From assembly GCA_031415055.1 (NCBI GenBank), contig JANOQZ010000022.1, positions 1 through 39,981 of the forward strand: a stretch of 39,981 bases of DNA, written 5' to 3'. This stretch comes from JANMOK01 sp031415055 (lineage in GTDB: Bacteria > Pseudomonadota > Alphaproteobacteria > Rhodobacterales > Rhodobacteraceae). Shown here piece by piece: positions 14,329-22,960 of this stretch. The translations under genes and the position numbers were made by a program. The notes beneath the pieces are model-generated. The model made no database searches. It was not told where the DNA came from and worked only from the letters and a program-made list of their open reading frames with translations. Numbering within the stretch: position 1 is the first letter of the stretch; each line of letters begins with the position of its first letter.

Positions 14329-17229
14329 GTGACCAACAAACTTGACGCGACCGTAACGGCGGTGCTTGGGCCGACCAATACCGGCAAAACCCATTACGCC
14401 ATTGAACGGATGCTGGGGCATGCGTCTGGGGTGATTGGGCTGCCGCTGCGGCTGTTGGCGCGCGAGGTTTATGACAAGATCGTCGCCTTGCGCGGGCCAT
14501 CGGTGGTGGCGCTGTTGACTGGTGAAGAGCGGATTGTGCCACCGCGAGCAAAGTATTGGGTCTGTACGACCGAAGCGATGCCAACCGATATTGGGGCGTC
14601 GTTTCTGGCGGTGGATGAGGTGCAGCTTTGTGCCGATCCTGAAAGGGGTCATGTGTTCACCGACCGGTTGTTGCGGGCGCGAGGAAGTTCGGAAACGCTG
14701 TTGTTGGGGTCCAACACCATGCGGGGGCGGATTGCCAGTCTGATTCCTGCGTCGCAGTTTGTAGGGCGTGAACGGTTTTCCAAGCTGACCTATACTGGGT
14801 CAAAAAAGGTTTCACGTCTGCCGTCCCGCGCGGCGATTGTGGCGTTTTCGGTGGAGGAAGTTTACGCGATTGCAGAGCTGATCAGGCGGCAGAAAGGCGG
14901 CGCTGCGGTGGTGATGGGGGCTTTGTCGCCGCGCACCCGCAACGCGCAGGTCGATATGTATCAGAACGGTGACGTTGACTATCTGGTGGCGACCGATGCA
15001 ATTGGCATGGGGCTGAATCTGGACATTGCCCATGTCGCCTTTGCCGGATCATCGAAATTTGACGGGCATCGACACCGCGATTTGTGGCCAAACGAGTTGA
15101 GCCAAATCGCGGGTCGTGCGGGTCGATTTACCACCGACGGCACGTTTGGCGTGACAGGCGAATGTGCGCCGTTCGATAATGAAGTCGTTGAAGCGATTGA
15201 GAACCATCGCTTTGCCTCGGTGAAAAAGCTGAACTGGCGCAACCCCAATCTGGAATTCGGCTCAAGCGAGGCACTGATCCGCTCGCTGGAGGTTGCGCCG
15301 GACCATCCCGATTTGATCCGAGCGCGTGACGCGGATGACGTGAAAACATTGCGGCATTTGGCCGGCATGGCCGAGGTGCAAGGGCGGATGCGTCATGCAA
15401 AAGACGTGCGTCTGTTATGGGACGTGTGTCAATTGCCCGACTTTCGCAAAGTCAGTGAGGCAGAACATGCGGCGTTGTGTTTGAAGTTATTTGAGTTTCT
15501 GCATGCTGGTGGCACCATTCCTTCGGATTGGTTGGCTGGGCAAATCAAGCGGATCGATCGGGTCGAGGGCGATATTGATACCCTGTCAAAACGGCTTGCT
15601 TTTATCCGCACCTGGACTTACGCGGCGCAGAGGAGTGATTGGGTTGCCGATCCTGACCATTGGCGCGGCGAGGCCCGTGCTGTAGAAGACAGGCTGTCGG
15701 ATGCCTTGCATCAGCGGTTGGCGCAGCAATTTGTCGATCGTCGCACCTCGGTGCTGATGAAGCGTTTGAAGCAGAGGGAGAGCCTGGTGGCTGAAGTGAA
15801 TGACAAAGGCGACGTGACGGTGGAAGGCGAATTTGTCGGCCGTTTGGAAGGTTTCCGTTTTCGTCAGGATGTGTCCGATACGCCCGAGGCTGCCCGTGTT
15901 TTGCGCAGCGCCGCGATGGCAGCTTTGGCCCCGGCGTTTTCACTGCGGTCCGACAAATTTTACAACGCGCCGGATACCGAGATCGACGTGACCGAGCAGG
16001 GCGGTTTGATGTGGGGCGAGCATGCGGTTGGCAAATTAGTGGCGGGCGACGCCGTGCTGACTCCGAGGATTGAGGCCTTCGTCGATGAAGAAGCCGGGGT
16101 CGATGTTTCCGAAAAGGTGAAGCGGCGGCTGGGCCATTGGTTGGATCGCAAAACATCGGTTTTGTTTGAGCCTCTGTTGGCGCTGCAGAAGGACGGGACT
16201 TTGTCGGGCATGGCGCGTGGCATTGCCTTTCGATTGGTCGAAGCAATGGGGGTGTTGCCACGGTCAGACGTTACCAACGACGTGAAGGAATTGGATCAGG
16301 AAAGTCGCGCCGCTTTGCGCAAGCTGGGCGTGCGGTTTGGCCAATTCACCGTGTTTTTGCCGATGATGTTGAAGCCCGCGCCGACGCGCCTGCGGTTGGT
16401 TTTGTGGGCTTTGGCAAAGGGATTGCAGGAGTTTCCGAGCGCCCCGCAGCCGGGTTTGGTGACGATACCGGCTTTGATTGATGCACCCGAAGGCTATTAC
16501 ACCATCGTAGGTTATCGTCTTTCGGGTGAGCGGGCGATGCGGATTGATATGTTGGAACGTTTGGCCGACATGATCCGCACCCGCGATACACGGGCCGGGT
16601 TTGAAGCCAGCCCGGATATGTTGTCGATTACCGGCCTGTCGATGGATCAGTTTGCTTTGCTGATGCAGGGGATGGGGTATTCGGCGGACAAGGGTGAGCG
16701 GGCGAAGGCGGTGAAGGGGGCAGTGCCAGGGGGTACTGTCGCTGCGGAAGTGGTTGAAACAGTTGCAGAACCTGTCGACGTGGCTGAAACAGTTGCAGAA
16801 CCTGTCGACGTGGTTGAAACAGTTAAAGAACTAGCCGCGCAAGCGATCGAAGCCGTTGCAGAAACTGTAATCGAAGTTCCAGTCGTGGCCGAAGAATTGC
16901 CAGCGACGCCGGTGGAAATGGAGGTGTTCTATACTTTCAAATGGGCACCAAAGCGGGCGGCACCGCCGCCACGACGCGAACCAAGGCCGGAAGGCGAGAT
17001 TCGTGCCCCGCGCGAAGAGCGCAAGCCTCGTGAGGACAGGCGACCGCGCGAGGATGGCAAACCGCGCGAAGAGCGGAAATCGTTCAATCGACCCAAGGGC
17101 AAAGGCCCGCGTGACAAGGGGCGCGATCAGCAGGAAGCTAAGCCTGAGGCGCGTCCAGCCGTCGTTGAAAAACCCATCGACCCGGACAATCCGTTTGCGG
17201 CGTTGATGGCGTTGAAGGGCAAAATCTGA
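14329..17229 (+). CDS. Suv3-like superfamily 2 RNA helicase with a charged C-terminal tail
   Basis: The 966-residue helicase shows Walker A GPTNTGKT at 14-21, motif II as VDEVQ (DEVQ at 96-99), motif V DAIGMGLNLDI and motif VI QIAGRAGRF. This is the SUV3 pattern of mitochondrial and alphaproteobacterial RNA helicases. The region from about 520 to 780 carries the additional conserved Suv3-type C-terminal part. The last 190 residues are low complexity: Val/Glu/Ala repeats, then a region very rich in Arg, Lys, Pro and Glu. Translation must start at GTG 14329; the ATG two bases earlier is followed at once by TGA. It is upstream of the S4 gene by three bases. A role in RNA turnover is known for the family and inferred here. 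Confidence 0.9.
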   Translation: MTNKLDATVTAVLGPTNTGKTHYAIERMLGHASGVIGLPLRLLAREVYDKIVALRGPSVVALLTGEERIVPPRAKYWVCTTEAMPTDIGASFLAVDEVQLCADPERGHVFTDRLLRARGSSETLLLGSNTMRGRIASLIPASQFVGRERFSKLTYTGSKKVSRLPSRAAIVAFSVEEVYAIAELIRRQKGGAAVVMGALSPRTRNAQVDMYQNGDVDYLVATDAIGMGLNLDIAHVAFAGSSKFDGHRHRDLWPNELSQIAGRAGRFTTDGTFGVTGECAPFDNEVVEAIENHRFASVKKLNWRNPNLEFGSSEALIRSLEVAPDHPDLIRARDADDVKTLRHLAGMAEVQGRMRHAKDVRLLWDVCQLPDFRKVSEAEHAALCLKLFEFLHAGGTIPSDWLAGQIKRIDRVEGDIDTLSKRLAFIRTWTYAAQRSDWVADPDHWRGEARAVEDRLSDALHQRLAQQFVDRRTSVLMKRLKQRESLVAEVNDKGDVTVEGEFVGRLEGFRFRQDVSDTPEAARVLRSAAMAALAPAFSLRSDKFYNAPDTEIDVTEQGGLMWGEHAVGKLVAGDAVLTPRIEAFVDEEAGVDVSEKVKRRLGHWLDRKTSVLFEPLLALQKDGTLSGMARGIAFRLVEAMGVLPRSDVTNDVKELDQESRAALRKLGVRFGQFTVFLPMMLKPAPTRLRLVLWALAKGLQEFPSAPQPGLVTIPALIDAPEGYYTIVGYRLSGERAMRIDMLERLADMIRTRDTRAGFEASPDMLSITGLSMDQFALLMQGMGYSADKGERAKAVKGAVPGGTVAAEVVETVAEPVDVAETVAEPVDVVETVKELAAQAIEAVAETVIEVPVVAEELPATPVEMEVFYTFKWAPKRAAPPPRREPRPEGEIRAPREERKPREDRRPREDGKPREERKSFNRPKGKGPRDKGRDQQEAKPEARPAVVEKPIDPDNPFAALMALKGKI
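16753..16842 (+). repeat. 30-base in-frame tandem repeat within the helicase gene
   Basis: About two and a half copies of a 30-base unit encode the decapeptide series VETVAEPVDV, AETVAEPVDV, VETVKELAAQ. The first two copies differ by very few bases, so the tract is probably young and variable in length. Confidence 0.85.
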
Positions 17230-17232
17230 AGT

Positions 17233-17535
17233 ATGGGTGAGCGGCCAGAAAGCCTGCGTCTCGACAAATTCCTGTGGCAGGCACGGTTTTTCAAAACGCG
17301 GGGGTTGGCGGTTGAAGTTATTTCTGCACGCAAGGTGCGAGTGAATGCGGTTAAAGTTGATAAGCCGGCACATCCAGTGCGAGTGGGGGACGGCCTGACC
17401 TTTCCCCAAAACCACGAAATTCGGGTGGTTCGCGTTTTGGCTTTGCCGCAAAGGCGCGGACCGGCAAGCGAAGCGCAGGGGCTTTACGATGATTTGACTG
17501 CGGCGGATGCGCCGATAATGCCCCTCCCCTCTTGA
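17233..17535 (+). CDS. S4-domain RNA-binding protein (Hsp15/HslR-like)
   Basis: The 100-residue protein is essentially one S4 domain, LRLDKFLWQARFFKTRGLAVEVISARKVRVNAVKVDKPAHPVRVGDGLTF, with the helix and basic loop that contact RNA. It is followed by a short tail similar to HslR. HslR binds 50S subunits that carry stalled nascent chains and recycles them; that this protein does the same is inference. It follows the helicase stop by 3 bases and is clearly in the same transcript, and fdxA follows after 88 bases. Confidence 0.9.
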   Translation: MGERPESLRLDKFLWQARFFKTRGLAVEVISARKVRVNAVKVDKPAHPVRVGDGLTFPQNHEIRVVRVLALPQRRGPASEAQGLYDDLTAADAPIMPLPS

Positions 17536-17623
17536 ACCTTGGCGATTGGTTTTATATTTGAACACATGAACGGCACGGCGTGACAGGCCTTCCAAAATTT
17601 TCGGCCCAAAGGTGTGACGCCCT

Positions 17624-17959
17624 ATGACCTATATCGTGAATGACGCCTGTATCCTGTGCAAATACACCGATTGCGTGGAGGTTTGCCCGGTCGATTGCTT
17701 TTACGAAGGCGAGAACATGTTGGTCATCCATCCGGATGAGTGCATCGATTGCGGCGTGTGTGAACCCGAATGCCCGGCAGATGCGATACGACCCGACACC
17801 GAGCCGGATACGGAAAAATGGGTCGAATTCAACCGCAAATATTCGGAACTATGGCCGGTTATCACCATCAAGAAGCCGGGATTACCCGATGCCGAAAGCA
17901 AGGAAAAGCTGCCCGGCAAGATGGAATTCTTTTCGGAAAGACCGGGCGAAGGCAATTGA
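17624..17959 (+). CDS. fdxA: 7Fe ferredoxin (3Fe-4S/4Fe-4S)
   Basis: The 111-residue protein has the cysteine pattern of FdxA / ferredoxin I. Cys9 and Cys17 with Cys50 fit the [3Fe-4S] site, and Cys21, Cys40, Cys43 and Cys46 the [4Fe-4S] site; an additional Cys12 and Cys25 are present. The C-terminal extension after residue 60 (KWVEFNRKYSELWPVITIKK) is also typical. It is a cytoplasmic low-potential electron carrier that is often essential in alphaproteobacteria, although its partner is usually unknown. The fdxA-carD order is conserved in this group. Confidence 0.96.
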   Translation: MTYIVNDACILCKYTDCVEVCPVDCFYEGENMLVIHPDECIDCGVCEPECPADAIRPDTEPDTEKWVEFNRKYSELWPVITIKKPGLPDAESKEKLPGKMEFFSERPGEGN

Positions 17960-18274
17960 GGCTGATTCGAAACGTTAAGATGCTTTGGATGTTCGTGTCG
18001 CAATTGTGCCATCACCTGCCGCTAGATCGGGCAAATTTGCCTACAATCGAGCAAAAGCCCGTGGTTTGTCCGCACGCAAGCGTAGAATTGGGACGTTTTT
18101 TGTGCTATATACGACATGTAACTCAATCGGGCCGGAGATGCGTTTCTAAGTGGGAACGGAACGCGTCGCAAATTCGTTGACCAAGATCCAAATGCGCCTC
18201 GGCCCCGATGGGACTGGACTGGCTGCGTTTGTGTCGCGCGACGACGGCACGATTGCAAAAGGGATGTAAAAAGA
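17960..18274 (+). promoter_or_regulatory. 315-base non-coding gap before carD with a candidate extended -10
   Basis: No convincing gene lies here. TGCTATATA (18104-18111... TG followed by TATATA) is a good extended -10 element without a clear -35. If used, transcription would begin near 18118 and carD would have an unusually long leader of about 155 bases. A 66-codon frame from an ATG at 17980 to 18180 has no ribosome-binding site or recognisable protein and is not called. Confidence 0.35.
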
Positions 18275-18784
18275 ATGAGCAGATCAGGCAACAACGAATT
18301 TCGCCCGGATGAATTTGTCGTCTATCCGGCGCATGGTGTTGGTCGCATTGTGTCGATCGATACCGCCGAAGTGGCGGGGCACGAACTGGAAATGTTCGTC
18401 ATTACCTTTGCCAAGGACAAGATGACCTTGCGGGTGCCGACTGCGAAAGCGACGGCTGTCGGCATGCGGGCTTTGTCCTCGCCGGATATCGTCGGCCAGG
18501 CAATGGCGACGTTGAAGGGTCGGGCGCGGGTAAAGCGGGCGATGTGGTCACGGCGGGCGCAAGAATATGAACAGAAGATCAACTCGGGCGATCTGATTTC
18601 GATTGCCGAAGTGGTGCGCGATTTGCACCGCAACGACGAGCAGCGCGAGCAAAGCTATTCCGAGCGTCAGTTGTATGAGGCGGCTTTGGAGCGGTTGACG
18701 CGCGAAGTTGCTGCGGTTGACGGCGTTGAGGAAATGGTCTCGCAAAAGCGGGTTGGTGCCGTATTGGACAGCCGCGCCGCTTGA
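18275..18784 (+). CDS. carD: CarD-family RNA polymerase-binding transcription factor
   Basis: The 169-residue protein has the N-terminal RNA-polymerase-interacting Tudor-like domain (FRPDEFVVYPAHGVGRIVSIDTAEVAGHELEMFVITFAKDKMTLRVPTAKA, about 8-60). The helical C-terminal domain follows, with the conserved Trp in RAMWSRRAQEYEQKINSGDL that wedges the upstream edge of the -10 bubble. CarD stabilises the open complex at rRNA and other promoters and is a housekeeping regulator in alphaproteobacteria. Length and order after fdxA are usual. A GC-rich hairpin with five T residues closes the unit. Confidence 0.96.
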   Translation: MSRSGNNEFRPDEFVVYPAHGVGRIVSIDTAEVAGHELEMFVITFAKDKMTLRVPTAKATAVGMRALSSPDIVGQAMATLKGRARVKRAMWSRRAQEYEQKINSGDLISIAEVVRDLHRNDEQREQSYSERQLYEAALERLTREVAAVDGVEEMVSQKRVGAVLDSRAA

Positions 18785-18805
18785 GTTTGATTTGAGGGAT
18801 TGAGG

Positions 18806-18836
18806 GCCGCGTCTGGGAAACCGGGCGCGGCTTTTT
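18806..18836 (+). terminator. Rho-independent terminator of carD
   Basis: GCCGCG (18806-18811) pairs with CGCGGC (18826-18831), followed by TTTTT at 18832-18836. The last T is also the first base of the convergent cobS stop codon on the minus strand. Confidence 0.75.
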
Positions 18837-19606
18837 CATGCCATCGTCGCGCAAACAATCGCCAGTGCGGCCACTTCGGAGGTGATTTGCACTGCTCCCA
18901 GAATGTCGCCGGCTTGGCCGCCGAGGCGGTTGTTGGCCAGAAGCAGTACCGGCACAGCGCCAATTGCGGTGGCGAAAGCGACCAATATGACCGACCAGCC
19001 GAGTGTAAAAAAGCCGATCATCAAGGCAAGTCCGACAGTCAAGAACGCGGTGTTGATGATCGGCTGGCCCAGACCCGCCGATAGCCCGTCAGGCTTGGCC
19101 GGGGGCAGCACGAACATGGCGACGACGATCATGCCGCGTGATAGGGCGGCTGTGGCGACAAGGGTTGCGGTCAGTCCCCAGCCATCAAAGCAGACATAGC
19201 CATTCCAACGGGCGAGGAAGGCGAGGATCAGGGCAACTGCGCCAAAGGTGCCAATGCGGCTGTCGGCCATGATCTCGAAACGTTTTTCTTGCGCTACATT
19301 CGGGCCAAGGCCGTCGGCGCTATCGGCCAGACCGTCTTCGTGCAGGGCACCGGTGGAAAGCACGAGCACCGCCATTGCCGCGACCACGCAGATGCCGGGC
19401 GGGACGCCGATCCAGCTTAGAACATGGGCAGTGAGGCCCGCGGCGAGTCCGAGGATTGCACCGACAACCGGGAAGGCCCAGACGGCCCGTGCAGCACGTT
19501 CTGCCACCCATTCGTGGTCAATCAGCACTGGCCAACGGGTGAGGATGGCGAAAGCGGCGAGAATATCGCGTGGTTGACCGAGTTTGCTGGCGAATGGGTC
19601 GACCAT
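18836..19606 (-). CDS. cobS: Adenosylcobinamide-GDP ribazoletransferase (cobalamin synthase)
   Basis: The 256-residue integral membrane protein has about six hydrophobic segments and the CobS signature ALHEDGLADSADGLG with its metal-binding acidic residues near 100. FEIMADSRIGTFGAVAL and LLANNRLGGQAGDILGA, two further conserved blocks, follow. It joins adenosylcobinamide-GDP with alpha-ribazole (phosphate) in the last step of the nucleotide loop pathway. The start MVDPFASKLGQPRDI at 19606 fits the family; the longer frame to 19684 has a non-family Arg-rich stretch. It is divergent from cobT, which supplies the alpha-ribazole precursor, across 83 bases. Confidence 0.95.
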   Translation of the reverse strand: MVDPFASKLGQPRDILAAFAILTRWPVLIDHEWVAERAARAVWAFPVVGAILGLAAGLTAHVLSWIGVPPGICVVAAMAVLVLSTGALHEDGLADSADGLGPNVAQEKRFEIMADSRIGTFGAVALILAFLARWNGYVCFDGWGLTATLVATAALSRGMIVVAMFVLPPAKPDGLSAGLGQPIINTAFLTVGLALMIGFFTLGWSVILVAFATAIGAVPVLLLANNRLGGQAGDILGAVQITSEVAALAIVCATMA

Positions 19607-19689
19607 CGGTGAAAACTCTGCGTTTTTGCGCTGTCGGTGCCGGGATTGGCGGGTTAGAGCGGTTTTGGCAATGATTAGGGGCAATCGCG

Positions 19690-20715
19690 GTGCAGACCAA
19701 CAGGGAATTTCGTGGGGCGGATGATTTTAGGGCGGCGTTGGTGGCTTTGCCGGGGCCAGATTTGGCGGTTCGCGGTGAAGCAGAGGCGCGAAACGCGGTT
19801 TTGACCAAGCCGGCGGGTTCGTTGGGGCGTTTGGAGGAATTGGCGGTTTGGGTGGCGAGTTGGCATGGGGTCGTTGCGCCAAAGATTGGGCGGCCACAGG
19901 CAATTATCTTTGCGGGCAATCATGGTGTGACGGCGCAGGGGGTTTCAGCTTTTCCCGCCGAAGTGACGGCGCAGATGGTGGGGAATTTTACGAATGGCGG
20001 GGCGGCGATCAACCAGTTGTGCGAGGCGAACGGAATTGCGCTGAGCGTGCTGGCGCTGGAACTGGAACGCCCGACCGTTGATTTCACAACAGGTCCGGCG
20101 ATGAGCGATGCCGAGTTGGGCGTGGCATTGAGCGCGGGCTGGAATGCGGTTGATGTTGCGGCTGATTTGTTGCTGGTTGGCGAGATGGGGATTGGCAACA
20201 CAACGGCGGCGGCGGCGATTGCCTTGGCATTGTTTGGCGGTGATGCGGCAGATTGGGTTGGGCGCGGGACGGGGGTTGATGATGCCGGATTGCAGAGGAA
20301 GATCAAAGCGATAGAGCGTGGAGTTGAGGTTAATTCATCGGCTTTGGGTTCGCCTTTGGCGATTTTGGCTGCCTTGGGTGGGCGTGAGATTGCGGCGATG
20401 GCGGGCGCGATTGTTCGGGCGCGGGTGGAGCGGATACCGGTAGTGCTGGATGGGTTCATTTGTAGTGCAGCAGCGGCGGTTTTGGCGCTGGCCAAGGCGG
20501 GTGCGCTGGACCATTGTGTGGCTGGGCATGTGTCGGCGGAAGCGGCACATGCGCGGTTGTTGGGCAAATTGGGTTTGGAGCCGATCTTGTCGTTGGGCCT
20601 ACGCTTGGGCGAAGGATCGGGGGCGGCTTTGGCGGTGTCGATTTTGAAATCGGCTTTGGCCTGTCATTCCGGCATGGCGACGTTTGCCGAGGCGGCGGTG
20701 GCGGGCAAGTTGTAA
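19690..20715 (+). CDS. cobT: Nicotinate-nucleotide--dimethylbenzimidazole phosphoribosyltransferase
   Basis: The 341-residue protein has the CobT active-site segments IIFAGNHGVTAQGVSAFPAEVTAQMV, LLLVGEMGIGNTTAAAAIALALF and LDGFICSAAAAVLALA, and the catalytic Glu region ILSLGLRLGEGSGAALAV near the C-terminus. It transfers the phosphoribosyl group from nicotinate mononucleotide to dimethylbenzimidazole, giving alpha-ribazole phosphate for CobS. Length is normal. It starts with GTG at 19690, with no good ATG nearby. It is divergent from cobS, and the downstream FAH-family gene follows after 63 bases. Confidence 0.96.
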   Translation: MQTNREFRGADDFRAALVALPGPDLAVRGEAEARNAVLTKPAGSLGRLEELAVWVASWHGVVAPKIGRPQAIIFAGNHGVTAQGVSAFPAEVTAQMVGNFTNGGAAINQLCEANGIALSVLALELERPTVDFTTGPAMSDAELGVALSAGWNAVDVAADLLLVGEMGIGNTTAAAAIALALFGGDAADWVGRGTGVDDAGLQRKIKAIERGVEVNSSALGSPLAILAALGGREIAAMAGAIVRARVERIPVVLDGFICSAAAAVLALAKAGALDHCVAGHVSAEAAHARLLGKLGLEPILSLGLRLGEGSGAALAVSILKSALACHSGMATFAEAAVAGKL

Positions 20716-20778
20716 AAATCTGGCAAATCAAAGCGTTCCATGTTTATCTTGCCTTGGTGGGGTCAAGTGGAGTGGACA

Positions 20779-21951
20779 ATGCCCGACTTTGATCTTGCCG
20801 ATACCTTGCCTATTGACGCCGCGACTGCTGCTTTGGCCGGGCGGATATGGCGACCCGACCAGGACGGTCCTTCTGTGGTGGCGGTGCGCGACAGCATGTT
20901 GGTCGATGTGTCCGACATGTTTCCGACCATGCGCGATCTGTGCGAATTGCCCGACCCGGTTGGCATGTTGCAGGAAAGCGACGGCGAAGTCATTGGCACG
21001 GTCGCCGAAGTTTTGGCCAACACGCTGCCCGACAACCGCGATGAAGCGATGCCTTGGCTGATATCGCCGGTAGATTTGCAACCGATCAAAGCGGCGGGCG
21101 TTACCTTTGCCGCTTCGATGCTGGAGCGGGTGATTGAGGAGCGGGCCAAAGGTTCACCCGATGCGGCGAATGCGATACGGGCCGAGATTGGCGCGTTGCT
21201 GGGGGGTAATTTGCGCAGGCTGGTGCCGGGGTCGGAAGCGGCGATGGCGTTGAAGGCACGGTTGATTGAGCAAGGGATGTGGTCGCAATATCTGGAAGTG
21301 GGCATTGGGGCGGATGCTGAGGTGTTTACCAAGGCACCGGTGATGTCGTCGGTTGGGACGGGGGCGGATGCAGGGATTCATCCGAAATCGTCGTGGAATA
21401 ACCCCGAACCGGAAGTAGTGCTGGTTGTCGGCTCGGACGGGCGGATTCGCGGCGTGACCTTGGGCAACGATGTGAATTTGCGCGATATTGAGGGGCGGTC
21501 GGCTTTGCTGTTGGGCAAGGCCAAGGACAATAACGCCAGCGCCGCGATCGGGCCGTTCGTGCGGTTTTTTGATGGGGCATTCACCATTGAGGATGTGCGC
21601 CGCATGGTGGTTTCGCTGCGGGTTGAGGGGGAAGATGGGTTTGTGATGGAAGGGTCATCCTCGATGGCCGAAATCAGCCGCGACCCGTTGGATTTGGTGG
21701 CCCAGACGATTGGCACCAATCACCAATATCCCGATGGGTTCGTTTTGTATTGTGGCACGATGTTTGCGCCGGTGAAAGATCGGGACGAGGTTGGCATGGG
21801 GTTTACCCATCACGACGGTGATGTGGTGACGGTATCAACGCCGTTGTTGGGCGCATTGACCAATCGGATGAAGCCAAGTGATCATTGCGCGCCGTGGAAT
21901 TTTGGCATCAGGGATTTGATGGGCAATTTGGCACGGCGCGGATTGATTTGA
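20779..21951 (+). CDS. Fumarylacetoacetate hydrolase-fold enzyme, probable 2-keto-3-deoxy sugar acid dehydratase
   Basis: The 390-residue protein has the FAH catalytic domain in its C-terminal two thirds. Metal-ligand acidic residues are visible in NNPEPEVVLVV, and the stretch TLGNDVNLRDIEGRSALLLGKAKDNNASAAIGPF is characteristic of the long XylX/KdaD-type branch, whose studied members dehydrate 2-keto-3-deoxy-pentonates. The C-terminus carries FVLYCGTMFAPVKDRDEVGMGFTHHDGDVV. The N-terminal 100 residues are an additional domain shared by that branch. The start at 20779 (MPDFDLADTLPIDAAT) is preferred to 20740. No sugar catabolism genes surround it, so the substrate is open. It may share a transcript with cobT. 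Confidence 0.8.
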   Translation: MPDFDLADTLPIDAATAALAGRIWRPDQDGPSVVAVRDSMLVDVSDMFPTMRDLCELPDPVGMLQESDGEVIGTVAEVLANTLPDNRDEAMPWLISPVDLQPIKAAGVTFAASMLERVIEERAKGSPDAANAIRAEIGALLGGNLRRLVPGSEAAMALKARLIEQGMWSQYLEVGIGADAEVFTKAPVMSSVGTGADAGIHPKSSWNNPEPEVVLVVGSDGRIRGVTLGNDVNLRDIEGRSALLLGKAKDNNASAAIGPFVRFFDGAFTIEDVRRMVVSLRVEGEDGFVMEGSSSMAEISRDPLDLVAQTIGTNHQYPDGFVLYCGTMFAPVKDRDEVGMGFTHHDGDVVTVSTPLLGALTNRMKPSDHCAPWNFGIRDLMGNLARRGLI

Positions 21952-21958
21952 GGGTGGA

Positions 21959-21988
21959 GTGATGGGTCCAGAGGACCCATCCAACGGG
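21959..21988. repeat. Dispersed intergenic palindrome, copy A
   Basis: A 9-bp stem, GATGGGTCC (21961-21969) with GGACCCATC (21973-21981), closes a 3-base loop, with flanks GT and CAACGGG. A related element with different but still pairing arms occurs at 38335-38363. It lies between two convergent genes but has no T-run. Confidence 0.65.
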
Positions 21989-21990
21989 CG

Positions 21991-22737
21991 CTAACGTAGG
22001 ATATTATCCAAGACCGGCAGCGAGATGATTGCGGCGACCAAGATCAAGGCGAAAGCGAGGCTACGGAAAGTTTGGTCGGTTGTTCTGCCAAACAGGCGCT
22101 GGCCGATGAGCAAGGAAATGGCATAGACGGGGGCGGTGATGATGGCAGTTGTCACGGCTTGTTTGGTGAACAAATCACCCAACCACATGGCGATGCCGGT
22201 GGAGACTGTGGTGATGGTGAATAGTGAGATGACGTTGGCGCGGATGAGGGCGGCGGGTTCGTTGCCGGCCAGCCAGTAGATGAGGACGGGCGGGCCGGAC
22301 ACTTGGGCGGCGCCACCGAAAAAGCCAGAGACGGCACCGACAGCGGTAGACAGGGGCCAAGGGCGGGTGCCGTGATAGCGCCAGCCGCTCCACAGAAAAG
22401 CCACGGATATGAAGATGAAGGCGACGATGCCCCAACGCAGCGCCAGCGGGTCGCCGTGGGTCAACCACCAGACACCAAGGCCGACGGTCAAGATATTGCC
22501 GATGGCGACAGGCCAGACGGTGCGCCATTCGGTTTTCTTGAGGGCGGGAATGGCGATGGGAAGGGAGGGGATCGTGTCGACGGTCCAGATGATGACGCTG
22601 GCAATTTGTGGGCCGACAAGGGCACTGGCGACGGGCACGAAGATCAGCGCACCACCAAAGCCGGCGAAACCGCGCACAAGGCCGGCAATGCTGGCAAGTG
22701 CGGTGAGCCAGACAAGGGTGGAGGTGTCAAAGGGCAT
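21991..22737 (-). CDS. TauE/SafE family sulfite/anion exporter-type permease
   Basis: The 248-residue membrane protein has about eight hydrophobic segments in two related halves. The N-terminal GLVRGFAGFGGALIFVPVAS and central GAVSGFFGGAAQVSGPPVLIYWLAG glycine-rich motifs are typical of TauE/SafE (DUF81) proteins. Characterised relatives export sulfite, sulfoacetate or other organic anions; the substrate here is not known. The start MPFDTSTLVWL at 22737 is used because the longer frame runs through the tRNA gene. It lies 19 bases behind tRNA-Cys on the same strand. Confidence 0.88.
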   Translation of the reverse strand: MPFDTSTLVWLTALASIAGLVRGFAGFGGALIFVPVASALVGPQIASVIIWTVDTIPSLPIAIPALKKTEWRTVWPVAIGNILTVGLGVWWLTHGDPLALRWGIVAFIFISVAFLWSGWRYHGTRPWPLSTAVGAVSGFFGGAAQVSGPPVLIYWLAGNEPAALIRANVISLFTITTVSTGIAMWLGDLFTKQAVTTAIITAPVYAISLLIGQRLFGRTTDQTFRSLAFALILVAAIISLPVLDNILR

Positions 22738-22756
22738 GGAATCCGGGCTGGGATAT

Positions 22757-22830
22757 TGGAGGCGACGACCGGAATCGAACCGGTATTCACGGATTTGCAA
22801 TCCGGTGCGTAACCACTCCGCCACGTCGCC
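22757..22830 (-). tRNA. tRNA-Cys (GCA)
   Basis: The 74-base gene folds as a cloverleaf on the minus strand. The 7-bp acceptor stem GGCGACG/CGTCGCC is at 22824-22830 and 22761-22767. The anticodon arm CGGATTGCAAATCCG has anticodon GCA, and the T-arm ACCGG-TTCGATT-CCGGT is intact. CCA is encoded at 22759-22757, and the discriminator is U as in cysteine tRNAs. Confidence 0.97.
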
Positions 22831-22849
22831 TTGGATGGTTTGAGGGCTG

Positions 22850-22879
22850 CATATAGCAAGCAATGCAATGGTTGAGCAA
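22850..22879 (-). promoter_or_regulatory. Candidate promoter for tRNA-Cys
   Basis: On the minus strand TTGCTC (22879-22874) and TATATG (22855-22850) are separated by 18 bases, with a TGC extended -10 element. The predicted start is about a dozen bases before the tRNA 5' end. Confidence 0.5.
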
Positions 22880-22960
22880 GACCCGTGCAACACGCGTTGC
22901 CCCGCATTGACAAATATGGCAGACAGGGCTCAACGCGACACTGACCCGTGAGATGACCCG

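Noticed and set aside
18836..20778. Cobalamin riboswitch upstream of cobS, cobT or cobQ
   Set aside because: The gaps are too short (83 bases between cobS and cobT, 22 before cobQ) and no B12-box-like sequence was seen.
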